Of a stretch of 64,000 nucleotides of DNA, positions 39,029 to 50,300 are shown in pieces (positions within the stretch are counted from its first letter, which is position 1; each line of letters begins with the position of its first letter). Both the position numbers and the translations under genes were made by a program. The notes under the pieces were generated by a model, which saw only the letters and a program-made list of their open reading frames with translations, did not search any database and had not been told where the DNA came from. Origin of the DNA: Marthasterias glacialis (taxonomy: Eukaryota; Echinodermata; Asteroidea; Forcipulatida; Asteriidae). Location of the stretch: assembly GCA_911728455.2 (NCBI GenBank), contig OU452228.1, positions 7,924,129 through 7,988,128 of the forward strand, given 5' to 3'.

Positions 39029-39187
39029 GGGCAGTCTCGGTAGTTTAGTTGGTAGGACATCTGCTCTAGAATGGCGGGGGTCGTGTGTTCGAATCCCACA
39101 TGAGGAAAATGCCTGTGATTTTTTAACACACATCGGTGTGTAAGTAAAAATTACAAATAATATTCTTTATACCCGATGCAAAAATTA
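39029..39187 (+). mobile_element. tRNA-derived SINE with A and B boxes
   Basis: The head contains an A-box-like TAGTTTAGTTGG (39041-39052) and a B-box GTTCGAATCCC (39087-39097) in a T-arm-like hairpin, followed by an unrelated body ending CCCGATGCAAAAATTA. The acceptor stem pairs only weakly (GGCA/TGCC), so this is a SINE rather than a working tRNA. A head-less relative lies about 70 bp upstream. Confidence 0.75.
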
Positions 39188-39613
39188 ACATCTTTTATTG
39201 TAATTTTTTTTTTGTAATTTGAAATAGAAAGTGCCGTAAAACAACTTCAATTATTTGACAGTGACAGACACATACAAGCTAACGGTATCACTTTACTGAT
39301 TTCACTTGGAAAGGATTTTGAATGTCATCTCGGTGGGATAAAGATGGACTGTTTAAAGTCTTTGAGACCAAAACGAGGCACGTGAGAAATCAGTATGGCT
39401 GATTTAGGCAGTGTCGGAATAATACCAGATGGCGCAATATAATTAAATAAATAAATATACATGCATACAAAACTCGGTACAACTCAAACAGGAGCAAGCG
39501 TAAATACAAAACTGCAAGTATACTGGTAACACATTCAAAAGAAATAAAATATTCATGATGAGTTACTGATTTCCATAATAATGTTGTTTTAACGATTGAA
39601 GACACTAACAACA
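39188..39613. other. Intergenic
   Basis: Nothing recognised apart from a T run near 39205 and AT-rich sequence. Confidence 0.5.
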
Positions 39614-39777
39614 CTGCAAAAACTTGGGTGTTAGGTTGATTCTCTTTGTAGCTATATGTGACAACACTGACATGGTGTTAGTTATCCCCATTTCTTTATC
39701 GTTGGTAAAATTAACACCATGTCGGTGTTGTCACATATAGATACCTAAAGAATCCCTAAACACCCCGGTTTTTGCAG
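39614..39777. mobile_element. Long-hairpin (foldback) element
   Basis: The two arms, about 68 bp each, pair with few mismatches: CTGCAAAAAC, GTGTTAG, GATTCT, CTATATGTGACAACAC and GACATGGTGTTA on the left recur inverted on the right, around a roughly 25-bp loop. There is no coding capacity. It lies downstream of the sulfotransferase gene. Confidence 0.85.
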
Positions 39778-40228
39778 GGAATTGTGGATTTCAAAGAAGT
39801 TTAGGTCACGTGATGTAAAAAACAAAACCTCTTGCATGTGACAATTGTCAATGCAGCAATTCCAGTACTTGGAGTATTTCATTATTATTAATCAAGGTAA
39901 ACTTCGAGGGATACTTCGATTCGATGGAAGTATTAAAAGAAGAAGAAAAAAAACGCGGGTTAATCCGTGCCAACTCACAGACAGTGTAAATTACTGCCCT
40001 CGTAGACCAAGCACATCTTCAACGATGGTTTTGCAAGTTTCAAAATTGGAGGTGATTTTACAAGGACTGGTACATTGACCGAGTCATGGTACCAGACATA
40101 AATCAAATGAAATTCACAATATTTATGATTTCACATTTTCCGTTCCAACATTATGGCAAACTTTAAATGGCACTTGCACAGGTCTGTTGCATATACGTAC
40201 ACAAAATTAAACCTCAACCATTATTTAT
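39778..40228. other. 3' flank of the sulfotransferase gene
   Basis: No separate gene seen. It is presumably the 3' UTR of the minus-strand gene; no canonical minus-strand AATAAA was identified close to the stop. Confidence 0.4.
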
Positions 40229-41248
40229 CTAAACATGCATTCCATCGGGGACACTGTATCCAAATAACCTAAAATCAATGGCGTATCGTTTGTGGAGCAA
40301 CTTGATTTCGGCAGGAAACAGCTGTGAGAAATAACGAAGCACTCTCTCTGAGCTTCCGGTGGGGTTGGTGGAGGCGGGATACTCTTGGTCCAATCGTGCG
40401 GTTTCGATGACTGCACTTGCGTCTTCCAGCAGAGAACTATAGTTGCCAAGTATGTCATAGTGTATCATACACGGATGACACTCGCTGTACATCTCCGCCC
40501 AGTGCGGTTCAAGATCTCGATTCTTGGGGTCACTGACGAACCGGACAAACTGCTGAAAAGTCACATTTAACGTTCCATCTTTCATCTTTCGTGGGTTCTC
40601 CCGAAACGTCTTGTCACCATATCGTACGATACTGGGGCCTATCTCTTTCCTGAACTTCGTACTACTTGGGTAGTCCATTTCAAACTTATCGATATAAGCC
40701 GAGACAATTCGCTCAAAGGGATGCCGTACGAACATGAATTTGTGGTAGTCGTTAAGCATACGTTTTGCTTCGGTGATGGGATATGAACTTAACAGACGCA
40801 TGTGCTTATCCGTTTCCACATGGGCCATTTTTTGGCCGATCTCTTTTGCAGAAGGGTGAATCCCTTTAGCAACCAGTAATATCCGCTTCCAGTTGGTGCA
40901 TCCAACCTTTGGGATGTAGCAGTAGATTAGCTTATGCGAATCAAGGACTAAAAGGTGAGAGAGTGAGCGAATACTTTTTGGGCTTAAATTGAAGTTGACG
41001 GAAGGACTCGTCTGCGTGTTTTTCAAGTCGGAGCAAGTCTCCTGGACACGACGTTGTCGATTGGCTTGCTCACGCCACCAACGGCAGGATTTATTGCAAG
41101 TCGCTGTAACAAGATGGTCGACTACGGGGTGTGTCATGTTCATCTGAACTGGTGGTTTTACCGTTGGTGGTTCTTGATTATATTGCACAGCAGGTAGAAA
41201 TGACTGAAAACCCTGTGCCACTGATAGACTGAGCCCTTCTGGTTTCTC
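40229..41248 (-). CDS. Sulfotransferase, exon 3 (catalytic domain)
   Basis: 340 codons including the stop. The acceptor is a textbook T-rich tract ending TTTCCCCCAG before GAGAAACCAGAAGG. The exon holds all catalytic motifs. CNKSCRWWREQANRQRRVQE begins the conserved domain, and several N-x-S/T sites are present (NMT, NKS, NVT, NYS). The frame stays open for 45 codons beyond the acceptor because the pyrimidine tract reads as hydrophobic residues. Confidence 0.93.
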   Translation of the reverse strand, partial: EKPEGLSLSVAQGFQSFLPAVQYNQEPPTVKPPVQMNMTHPVVDHLVTATCNKSCRWWREQANRQRRVQETCSDLKNTQTSPSVNFNLSPKSIRSLSHLLVLDSHKLIYCYIPKVGCTNWKRILLVAKGIHPSAKEIGQKMAHVETDKHMRLLSSYPITEAKRMLNDYHKFMFVRHPFERIVSAYIDKFEMDYPSSTKFRKEIGPSIVRYGDKTFRENPRKMKDGTLNVTFQQFVRFVSDPKNRDLEPHWAEMYSECHPCMIHYDILGNYSSLLEDASAVIETARLDQEYPASTNPTGSSERVLRYFSQLFPAEIKLLHKRYAIDFRLFGYSVPDGMHV

Positions 41249-42765
41249 CTGGGGGAAATAAACAAAACAAAAACCGAATAACATAAACATTAAAACCATC
41301 GCTAAATATCTATTTGCATACTCTAAAATTTGACAGATTAAACCTACGGGGAGAGTACTTCTGCCCAGGCCCATTAGAGCCACCCTTGATGTCCATGCAC
41401 TTCCATCAGATGTACGTGTATTTTATAGTTAAATAATAAAAGTGGGGTCTACATTTATTGACTTGCTCCTTCGGAGAAATACGTTGAACCTTTGTGAACA
41501 AAAGTACTATACAAAGATCTACTTCCAACGATCCAACGATCCACATAAAACAAGAAAATTCACGTTTTCTCGATTCAAACTTCGAAACCAAATTCACGCT
41601 CATTTTTCTTCAGGATTTCTATCCACATTGATAATTTTCCTCCAAGTTATAAGCCGTGTGATCCTCACCAGATCTGACGACGATCCAACTTGGACTCCAG
41701 ATGGGGTCATCCTGGATATACTCCCACTCTGACCATCTTGAGCTGCGTCACTTTTGACCGTCAACCTGTCTTCGTCCGACTCTTCTGGCGACACTCGGAT
41801 CCGTGAACCTGCCCCAAAGTGCTTGAAATTCTTAACGACATGGTGAATCCTTCTCTCCATCAGTTTCTCGGATTCATTCTGCTGCTTTGTAGTTGCATAG
41901 GATTGTTTACCTCCACTATAGGCAGAATGTGTATCTATGAGGAAAAAAACCACGAAGATTTACAATCCGTTCTGTACTTTAATCACTTTGATCCCCAGTC
42001 ATATTATGACCTTTCAAATTCACTATAATACCAGGTCAGATTGTGATGATACCACAATGTAAATATGCTTCTTTTATCTTTACTTAGCGTAATATTGAAA
42101 AGGTTTAGGTATCCTTGTCTTTGAAAAAAGAAAATGGAAAAATACCCGAGTAACTTCTTGAGACAAGACTAAGTATGCTGTCATCCTCAACTCTTTTTAT
42201 ATGTATGGCATGTTCTGTCGAAGTGATTTTCAATGGGGGGGGGGGGGGGGATTTGTTTGTTTGAATCGATTCCAAAAATTAGAAAAGAAGTCGAGGATAG
42301 CAATTCTGAACTGCAGAAAAAACTGCATTCCGGGCAAGTTGAACATTAAACGAGCATAACAAATCTCGAACTAATCTTCTATATAATTTATATATATATA
42401 TACAAAAAAAGTAAACACCATTAAATGTCAGATGACTAAGATGTGTTTGTCAGCACACAGATCAAGGTTCAAAAATCACCCACAACACAAACCTCTTCCT
42501 CCACGCACAAACTAGCCTTGCAGCATGTCCAGGAAGTTGTGGCAATGGGCTGTCGTGCCGAATTTGCTATATTTTTCCCGTAAGCTGATAATCGTTATCA
42601 TTACTCACCTAATGCATAAGCCCTCGATGACGCACTGTAGCTGCCGTTGTATAACACCACCGTTCCAGCTACTACTGCAATGGCCAAGACAACAACACCT
42701 TTGAAAAGGCTCGAGTAAGAACAACGATTAAAGATGAGCTGCCCTGGCCACCGTGCGGCTGCCAT
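40229..42765 (-). CDS. Carbohydrate sulfotransferase, HNK-1/chondroitin 4-O type
   Basis: Golgi type II membrane enzyme that moves sulfate from PAPS to a sugar of glycosaminoglycan or related chains. Three exons (42765-42609, 41934-41669, 41248-40229; phases 1 and 0) encode 480 residues. Exon 1 gives a short cytosolic end and a signal anchor (about residues 19-41, FKGVVVLAIAVVAGTVVLY); exon 2 a stem; exon 3 the catalytic domain. The PAPS 5'-phosphosulfate loop is YIPKVGCTNWKRIL (about 253-266) and the 3'-phosphate site FVRHPFERIVSAY (about 314-326), followed by the family's PHW and HPCMIHYD region and the C-terminal FRLFGYSVPD. These are hallmarks of the Sulfotransfer_2 family (CHST8-14). The motifs are nearest to CHST11/12/13-like enzymes; exact substrate is inference. 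The open frame of exon 3 continues upstream to 41383, but that part is judged to be intron. Confidence 0.9.
41669..41934 (-). CDS. Sulfotransferase, exon 2 (stem region)
   Basis: The acceptor is TTTTTTTCCTCATAG before ATACACATTC; the donor is CTG|GTGAGG. It encodes THSAYSGGKQSY, KQQNESEKLMERRIHHVV, then a polar stretch through GVQVGSSSDL. Phase 1 in and phase 0 out fit exons 1 and 3 exactly. The polar, low-complexity composition fits a luminal stem. Confidence 0.8.
42609..42765 (-). CDS. Sulfotransferase, exon 1 (signal anchor)
   Basis: The ATG lies in AAAATGGCAGCC, followed by MAAARWPGQLIFNRCSYSSL, a hydrophobic segment, and YNGSYSASSRAYAL. The donor is TTAG|GTGAGT, phase 1. It gives the N-cytosolic, single-membrane-span layout required of a Golgi sulfotransferase. 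It is too short to stand out as an open frame. Confidence 0.82.
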
Positions 42766-42786
42766 TTTAACAGTGGCACCTTTAAC

Positions 42787-42817
42787 CTTTGATCTCGAGT
42801 CAAGGAACGTGTTTATA
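42787..42817 (-). promoter_or_regulatory. Candidate core promoter of the sulfotransferase
   Basis: On the minus strand a TATAAA (42817-42812) precedes the ATG by about 47 bp, which would give a leader of about 20 bases. A TCF/LEF-type ATCAAAGG sits between them. Position is plausible; no transcript evidence. Confidence 0.35.
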
Positions 42818-45725
42818 CCATAGAGAAAGGTGTTAATAATACCGAGTCATTTCCTTCTGTCGTGAGGCGGCGTCAGAAGGAATCCATCTCCAATACTCCT
42901 TCAGGTTGTACCTTACAAATCTTGATGGATTTACACACATTCAAACTAAAACTGATTATCAAGTAATGGTGCGCTATTATTGTAAATATCCAAGGTCCTC
43001 AACACACGGTAGGTCTACATGTTCTGTACATGTACATGTACATTTGTACATGTACAGTAAATGTATGTACTGCATGTGCTGAGCGCACGGAGCACTATGT
43101 TGTGTAGCCACTGTTGAAGTAGCTATGCTATCCTTCGCCCGCGCTACGAGCTGTATAATAAGATAGGTCAAAGAGCGTCTCAATTTCCTGGGCGAATTGC
43201 TGTTTACATCATAATGTACAAAGCAGCGTTGAGATCTTTTAAACTTCACCAAGTCGTTTATGTACTCGGTGTAGCAAACCACTTGGATATTGATCTACCA
43301 TGTTTGGCTTACCGTGTGCAATTGTTTGTAGCAAGGTTCCATGTTTGTAGTATGTGTTAGTCTAGTTTAATGCCCCATGGTGTTGGCATGGAGGTTGAAA
43401 ATAAACCTCTAAAAATTGGGTTAGTTTATCCATGGAGCAAGGAACAGTTCCTTGCTCTATGGTACATCGGTTATAGAGCCTTTTGATCAGCTCCAGCTCA
43501 ACATTGGTAAGAAAGAAAAACATAAATGTTCACAGATTTACATATGCCTTACATGGTATAAAGAAAATAGTGGTAACAGAAAAAACACTTGAAACATTTC
43601 TGCCTGAAGTGTTATTGTTTTTGAATAACAAATAAAATAAGATCAAAAAATCAATTTTTGTCTCATAAGACCAACACTCGCCTGAGAATGCTTACAAAAA
43701 TGCTGAATGCATTTTTACCGTTTTCTTGCAAATGAAATAACGTAACGAGCCAAAATCTTCACAGGTTGGTTTTTATTACATTTATTTAAATTTTGAATTG
43801 TGCAAGGAGTGGACGCATTTACAGCCACTTTTTTGTCAATGTTGACCAGAGCCTTTAACCAAACAAACACCACAAGCACATCAATTATACAAGATTGATG
43901 GATACACACGTATAGCCACGGAGTTAATACTTATTGAACGCCTAGCGGCGCCCTTTTTGTAATCGAAACTTGTGTTTGCCAGGTGGCAAAACAAACCACC
44001 ACGAAATAATACAAGTGCTTTAGAAAGAAGTTCAAAGATTACCAATAAATTAAGAAAGACCAAATGGTTGTGAAGACGAACTGGACCAAAAATATGGCTC
44101 CTTGCGGTATTTCTCTGGCGTAAACAAAATACGACGAAAACTATATCAGTTAGAGATAATCAAAAGGGCAGCATCCATTGTTTTGCATTTTGACAAGCTT
44201 AGTGTAGGGGTGTTTATTTTTCGCATTTCCCCCATCGTCAATATCCAATAAAAAACTTGATTTCATGTAAAAGTTAATGTTGTGTTTTTGAAGTACAATG
44301 AACTTTGATTCTGTCACCTTAGTGATGGGATCACCCAAACACACTAGTGTACTCTGCTTTTTTAACGTCATTTCCTCCAAACGGTGAAAATGCCCTGAGA
44401 AACGAAACTTGATAACGAAACTCTCTGTCCATTTTTACGCGGAGTTGTTACATTTTTGGGGTGAGATATCACAGGGTGGGGAGGCGGCATGTTAGGGACG
44501 ACCCAACAACCCATCGCTCTGGGCAGCACCCAGAACCTTTATACTGCACCAGCGTTTTTGGAACCGTTGGAGCCTGCACGGCACCCAACAAAGGCCGAGT
44601 TATAGCTTAGCGCAGTCGAGTCGCCACCATTGTACTCCTCCTCGCTTCAGTGGACATTTCGCCAAGGTCGTGCGAATTCGAAGGGAGCTAGCTCTAGCTG
44701 TCGTTGAATAGTGTGACACAAACAGCTTGGAGTTTTGAGCAATGACGTGATATAGCAGATGGAATGGTGTCCAATGTAGTTTTCCCCTCGAGTTAATTGG
44801 TTTTTGAATGCATACTTCAAGACAAAACTCTGGCAGATATATGGTAAGTTCGTTTAATTTGTGATCACATCTTATCGAATCATAAATTGAGAAATGTTTC
44901 AATCAAGTTTGGGCGTGTTGCGCTCTAATTTATATCGTTGCGCAGAGAGAGCGTACCGGGACTTGTACTATTGTAAGTCTATTGAACATGCAAGGTAAAA
45001 TCATTTGTACTTATTGCAATGATTCGTCGTATTACAACACAACACCAGTAAGTTGTGTCTGAGGCCCATCATGGGCGATGGGTGGAAGGGGTGTGTTATC
45101 CATCGTCACAATGTTAAACTTGGTAATCACATCTTGCTTTGTTATTATTACCAATGGCTGAATATTGGCAAAATTACTGTCAAACTGCAGTATTAAAGGG
45201 AAAGTAAATAATCTCTTGGAAAATCGAAACTAGTTTAACTTCCGTTATTCTCTTTCAATAAACACAGCTTGCATCCAACTTGTGAAAAATTCTTAAAGTT
45301 CGGTAGTCAAGTTATAGTAAAAACAACGACAACTTTTTTTTTTATGTGAACAATCATTATACGTTGGGCTAATTTTGATGAGTTGATTTTCGGGGTTTTC
45401 AAATGCAAATTTCCCAGTATTTCAGATCTCTGCTGGTATGAACTATCTAAACAGATTGAAACCAATAATACTTTTTCGATAATTACCAGCCTTGTAGTTT
45501 GTCATTAATCCAATCATATAGTTTAGGATTATTTATTTTACGGTGTACGCGTTGCGTATATTTAGGCCAGTTTTCGGGGGGTCTCTGCATTGTGCCCATC
45601 CAGAACTAAACAACCAAACTCAGCTGACTGCAAAGACTATACCAACAAAATGCACAGGCTACTAAAACTGGTGACACCACCAACGAGGAAACTTGTTATT
45701 GCCCCTTCTAGATCTACTAGATCTA
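42818..45725. other. Intergenic, nothing recognised
   Basis: No supported gene. TGTACA-type direct and inverted repeats occur at about 43023-43070. The minus-strand frame at 44600-44902 has no recognised domain. Confidence 0.5.
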
Positions 45726-45770
45726 TGTAACCAAACCGAGGTTCGAAGGGAAAATAGACTGGCAGTCTGG
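45726..45770. repeat. Short repeat shared with 36684-36723
   Basis: See the matching segment: both read TGTAAC-x-AAACCGAGG followed by AAGG-x-AAAATAG-x-CTGG. A palindrome-like CTAGATCTACTAGATCTA run lies immediately upstream. Confidence 0.5.
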
Positions 45771-46108
45771 CACCCATAATCCAAAATAAGTACTAAATTA
45801 TGTGCTATAAGCCTGTAGGGACTCGACGAAGATAGTTGTAAGATGACTAAGGTTTGTAAAAGTAGGTAACTAATTGTGTCCCCTCAACGCCCAACTTGAA
45901 AGACTTCTGAGTTGCGGAGGACGATTTGGAGTAATTGTGAAATGGACTGTGATGAACCGCCTCTTTACCAAAAGAAATCCTCGTGCAGTTGTGAGCCTCT
46001 ACTTTGTTGAACAACTAGGGTTTCTTGCATAATCGAAGTTGGCCTTTGAACACTTCTTCCATCGGTGTAACCACGGGAGCAAGCTTTCACTTCCCAAAAC
46101 AGCTTAGG

Positions 46109-46222
46109 GTGGATTTTACAAAACCATTCCTAACTTAGGACTAGTTCCTACCTTATGATTGGTCCTATAAGTTAGGACTAGTTACTCTTCCTAACTCGAG
46201 ATGAGACTTTAGTCCTATCCAC
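46109..46222. mobile_element. Short foldback repeat, CCTAACTTAGGACTAG family, copy 1
   Basis: Bounded by GTGGAT and ATCCAC. It contains TCCTAACTTAGGACTAGTT and the related inverted TAAGTTAGGACTAGTTA, then CCTAACTCGAGATGAGACT. A related copy is at 60811-60917. It is non-coding. Confidence 0.65.
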
Positions 46223-47559
46223 AAAATGAACGCCCAAAACGCTTTATAGTGTTTTGTTCTAGCTAGCAATGCACTTACAACGATGTTTCTTTTTCTTTCA
46301 TTTGAATTTATTCAATCAATTTAAAGTAACAGTACGCGGGAAGAAGACTTTGTATGAAGTTCATAAAAATAAAAATAGCTGTTGACAAAGCTTGTTTACA
46401 CTCCCCATGTAATTTTGAGCTTTGTAAACAAACGGGTAGCGGTTTTTGTTGTGTAATTTAATTAGCCATCTCGTTGTTTTGTATTATGTAAAATGTCACA
46501 GAGTGATACTATTTGAAGCATTTTAGCAACCTTCCCCTCGCAGGTAATTACCAGGGGGCAATTAAACTCTATCTCCCATTGAAACGCTGACAGATAAATT
46601 ATTTACGCAGTTACAACGATATAATAAGGAACGCTGTGTCTTGTTAATTATGAGTTGAGATATGGGAGATGCATCATCTGGTGTGGTGCGGTCCCCCCCG
46701 TAATGGCTTACGCATGACCGACACATTGGAATTCACTACATTCCTTGTGTGGATTTACGATCAGGCTAGAAATGACCATGGGGACCATCGGTGAAGACTT
46801 GAGCTTCCTTGGTGTGACATACTGCTTTAAAGACCTGCACGCCATGGCCTGTACATGCAGAACTTCAATCGAACTGTGAAGATTTCGCGCAATAGACTTC
46901 GTTTCCAATCCAAAGATTCTCCATGTCCAATCTAGATGCGTTTGCCGAAACGAGGCAGCGAGGGAAGACGACTGGTCTCCTTTTAGCACTTTAATATTTT
47001 TTTTTTGTCACAGGAGCCCAAAGTCACCAAAACAAAAAAAGTTCACAGCTAAGTGAAAGCGTGGACGTATATGCTTCCTCGTGAATGGCGGTGAGTCTTT
47101 CATTCAAAGGAGCTGACCGCAAAGATAACTGTGGAAATCTAGGATGTTGAATTTTAACCGTGATTACATTTTTCCCCAAAAGTTATATTTTCCCGTGTGG
47201 GTGTAAATGCAAAGGCTATATAGAAGCCTACAAATATGAAATGATGGGTGGACGAAACTTCACCACAGGATGCCAATTATTTTAATTTACCACAAACCCT
47301 GGTTTCCTTGTAGTATTTTTGATGGCACTGCTTTCAAACTTTGCATGTCTTTCAAGCTAGCGAGCAATGCGTGTTGTGTTTTCTCCATCACGATGCGACG
47401 TGATGGGTTCACTGCAGTCTAAATACCCACATTCTCGAGGAGGGACCGCCGTTGAAATGTTATGGTGATGTAAATAATTTGGGAAATATTACACGCGAGG
47501 TCATGTTAAAAACAGCAGGGTGGAAAACAATGTCAGAGGTAAACAACGTCTTTTTTTAG
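46223..47559. other. Intergenic, nothing recognised
   Basis: No gene or repeat family recognised. A minus-strand frame at 46708-46989 has no domain or splice support. Confidence 0.5.
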
Positions 47560-47700
47560 GACAGGGGCTTGCGCATGCGTCAGGGCTACTGCGCGTGTAT
47601 ACGCTCGCAAAAGTAAAAGCAGCAAGCTGATTGGTTCATGGTTCAGCCTCTTGCGCATTACGCGTTTAAAAGGATAAAAAACACATGCGGTATTACAGTT
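47560..47700 (+). promoter_or_regulatory. GC-rich candidate promoter (NRF1-like, CCAAT, TATA-like)
   Basis: It contains TTGCGCATGCGTCAG (about 47569-47583, an NRF-1-type palindrome), GCGCGTGTATACGC, an inverted CCAAT box (CTGATTGGTT at about 47627), TTGCGCATTACGCG and an ATAAAAAAC stretch near 47673. CpG density is higher than in the AT-rich flanks. It could drive the plus-strand SLC6-like gene 4 kb downstream. Inference. Confidence 0.3.
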
Positions 47701-49964
47701 TGTATCATTACATGCATTACAATTTCAGAATTCGGAATGTTTGGGCCTACTTTCATTCTAGATATACGAAACTTTCAGTGGTAGCTAAATTCGAAATTAA
47801 ACCATAGACAAATGGTCACAAATAGATGGTTCGTTTTTGTGTTGAGCACGCGATGAAATTGAAAACAGCTTCGTTAACATTGATGTATCAGTTATACATG
47901 ATTGTTATATCCTATCTCTTGTTTATAAAAAAAAATTACTCGCGTACTAATATGTGACGATTTCCACATAACGTCGAATCTTGCTAACTGGACCTTCTCA
48001 GTCACTTTCTAAATTCAAATGTAATAGTTTGATATTTAAAAGTAATATCCAAGGTTTTGGTTGATAAATCCTTAGTTTTAATTGTGTTATGTGCTTTGAA
48101 AGTATTCTGTTTTTGTATTTCCCGTTGGTCATTTCGGCACTGTAGTGTTACCGGCACCATCTCTTGTGCCATTTTTCATCACATTTTTGTGACTTTTATT
48201 CGGCACAGAGTATTAACACATATGTTGTGTTAGACATTCGCTTTAAACATACACTTACTTCCATTAACAGCGTGTTTCAGTGTGGTTATTTATGACCCAA
48301 TATCTCCTCTAAATTTAGCCTGAATTGAGTAGACAAGCCAGATAATGAAGGACTGTTTTTTCTTCTTCTCCATGAGCAGAGATGTTAATTTCCTTCATGG
48401 GTAGAAATTGTCGGGAGTGTTGAAAAATGACCACTACCTACTATTTTTTCATTGTAAATATTAGCATTTTTAGAGTAAAAATTTCTGCAATACCCGATGA
48501 AAATTCAATATCCATGACAACATATTTCATATGGTTCTGTTAATCAGATTCGAGTTTTAGAAAAGTAGTCGACGTCCTACGTTCAACATTTCTGTTTCAA
48601 GAACGACTCCCCCACTCTACGGCCCAACCCCCCCAGCTTTGCAACACCAATAATGTTGTTTACACCATTCAGCGTAATATTTGTTCTGGCCTCTGGATTT
48701 GACCTCCGTCTGGTTGCAGGTATGAAGTGATTGTGGGCTTCTCTGCAGTCTACTGTGTGTGTGTGTGAAGGCAAGGCCTTGGTCTGTGTCGAGATTTAAT
48801 GACGCATGAAAACAAATGAAGTCATATTTTCAGCAATAGTAACATTAGAAGCGTCATAAAATGTTTGATGCACAAAGTTCCTCTGGTCACAACACACTCT
48901 GACCTCGAATAGTATATTCATTTTGCAAAGGATATTTATGATTATGTTATATAACTGCATATCATGGAGTATGAGTTGCATTACGTTTCCACTTTGACAA
49001 CACTACTGTCGGGAAAAGTGTCTCACGCGGAAATATTAGCTGTATTTACCAATGGCATATACACCAATAATGTATTGTTATACTTGAACTTCGATCCCAG
49101 ACAGGAAAGTTTTATGCATTAAACAATATGAGTAGTTTCCTTAGAAATCTTCTGCCCGAGTCGCGTGCATTTCAAGGTGACCCTGCTTACCCTAGTCGTC
49201 GATGACCCCCTTCTTGTACTCCTGTTGACCCGAGTGACCTCCCGAGTGTATCCGTATCGTGAGAAACTAGCCCCAGTACCAGAGACCTTGGCACACACAC
49301 ATCCCATGATGTTGGGGGAGGGCTTAGTGAAAGTCTATTCAACGTTACATGATGATTGAATAGAACTTGATGTGATCTTGTACCCATACCCCCTTGTGAT
49401 TGTGAGCCTTGGAATTTGAGATTTCAAAATAGATTCCTTCGGTTCAAGCTTCTAGACTAAAGTGAAGGACATAAAAGGACCTTAGGGGATTCAGAACGTA
49501 ATGGGATTAAAAAAAAACTGTAATAATGGATGCCCCTGGAGTGAAGAGACAGCGTTGCGCATCGACTTTATGTTGCAGTAGTGATGGCAAACTAATGAAC
49601 ATCGTGTGGTCTACACAAAATTGAAAACCAAATGTAGCTGTACGTTGTCGAATAGCTCACGATAAAATAGACGAAAACGAAGTCACAACGTTTTGACTAC
49701 ACGTGCCATCGTCGTGTATACGTGTGTTTTTAACTCTAAATTTTGTTTCTTCAACGGTCCGGTTACACGGGTAACCGACCGTTTCGGAAACGGTTACACG
49801 ATTACCAAAATAACCGTAAACGCACACAGGCTTAGGAACATGCCATACCCGCATAGTTATGAACTTGACAGGGCAGTGTTTGCGCATTGGTATTTCAATT
49901 ACATAAGCAAGAAAAGTTCAACCAGGAAGTTGTGGTGGTAACTGTCATGTGATTGTTGGCGTTT
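47701..49964. other. Intergenic, nothing recognised
   Basis: No gene recognised. A small hairpin (ACCGTTTCGGAAACGGT) lies at about 49778-49795. A loosely similar CAAAACGTTG motif is at about 49686. Confidence 0.5.
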
Positions 49965-50300
49965 TATAATAACAATAATAACAATAATGATAATAGCAGC
50001 AAATAGTATAGCGCATTTTCCAGCGGTTACAAAGCGCTTACAAGAAAAAAACAAATGAAAAACAACGAAAAACAAATTCAACGAATAAGTGAGTTTTTAA
50101 AGATGTTTCTTGAACTGGGAAGTACAAGTCAAATTGGCCAATGCATGAGGTATTAAGTTCCAGGAGTTTAGAAAGCAGTACATGAGAATGAACGGTCTCC
50201 AGCCTTCTTATTTGTCGTTGGAAAGTCAAGGGTAGTCTGGCAGGATGAGCGTAAATTGTAGGCAGATTGGTGACATACATGTCGTTTTTTGAGCAGTTAA
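49965..50300. repeat. Probable dispersed repeat starting with an (AAT/AAC)n run
   Basis: An AATAACAATAATAACAATAA run is followed by TATAGCGCATTTTCCAGCGG and AAAGCGCTTAC, then a stretch of about 250 bp. This arrangement (trinucleotide run, then GCGC...AAAGCGCT) is frequent in invertebrate interspersed repeats. Similar A/T-trinucleotide runs with following sequence occur at 53640 and 55283. Limits uncertain. Confidence 0.4.

Noticed and set aside
39031..39115. Possible tRNA gene
   Set aside because: It has A and B boxes but a weak acceptor stem and a SINE body and tail; a second tail copy confirms an element.
41249..41383. Extension of the sulfotransferase frame to a GTG or ATG near 41374-41383
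   Set aside because: The segment ends in a perfect polypyrimidine tract and CAG at the point where the phase matches upstream exons; the hydrophobic residues come from the tract.
44600..44902. Minus-strand 100-codon frame
   Set aside because: Composition and cysteine pattern give no family match, and there are no paired splice sites.
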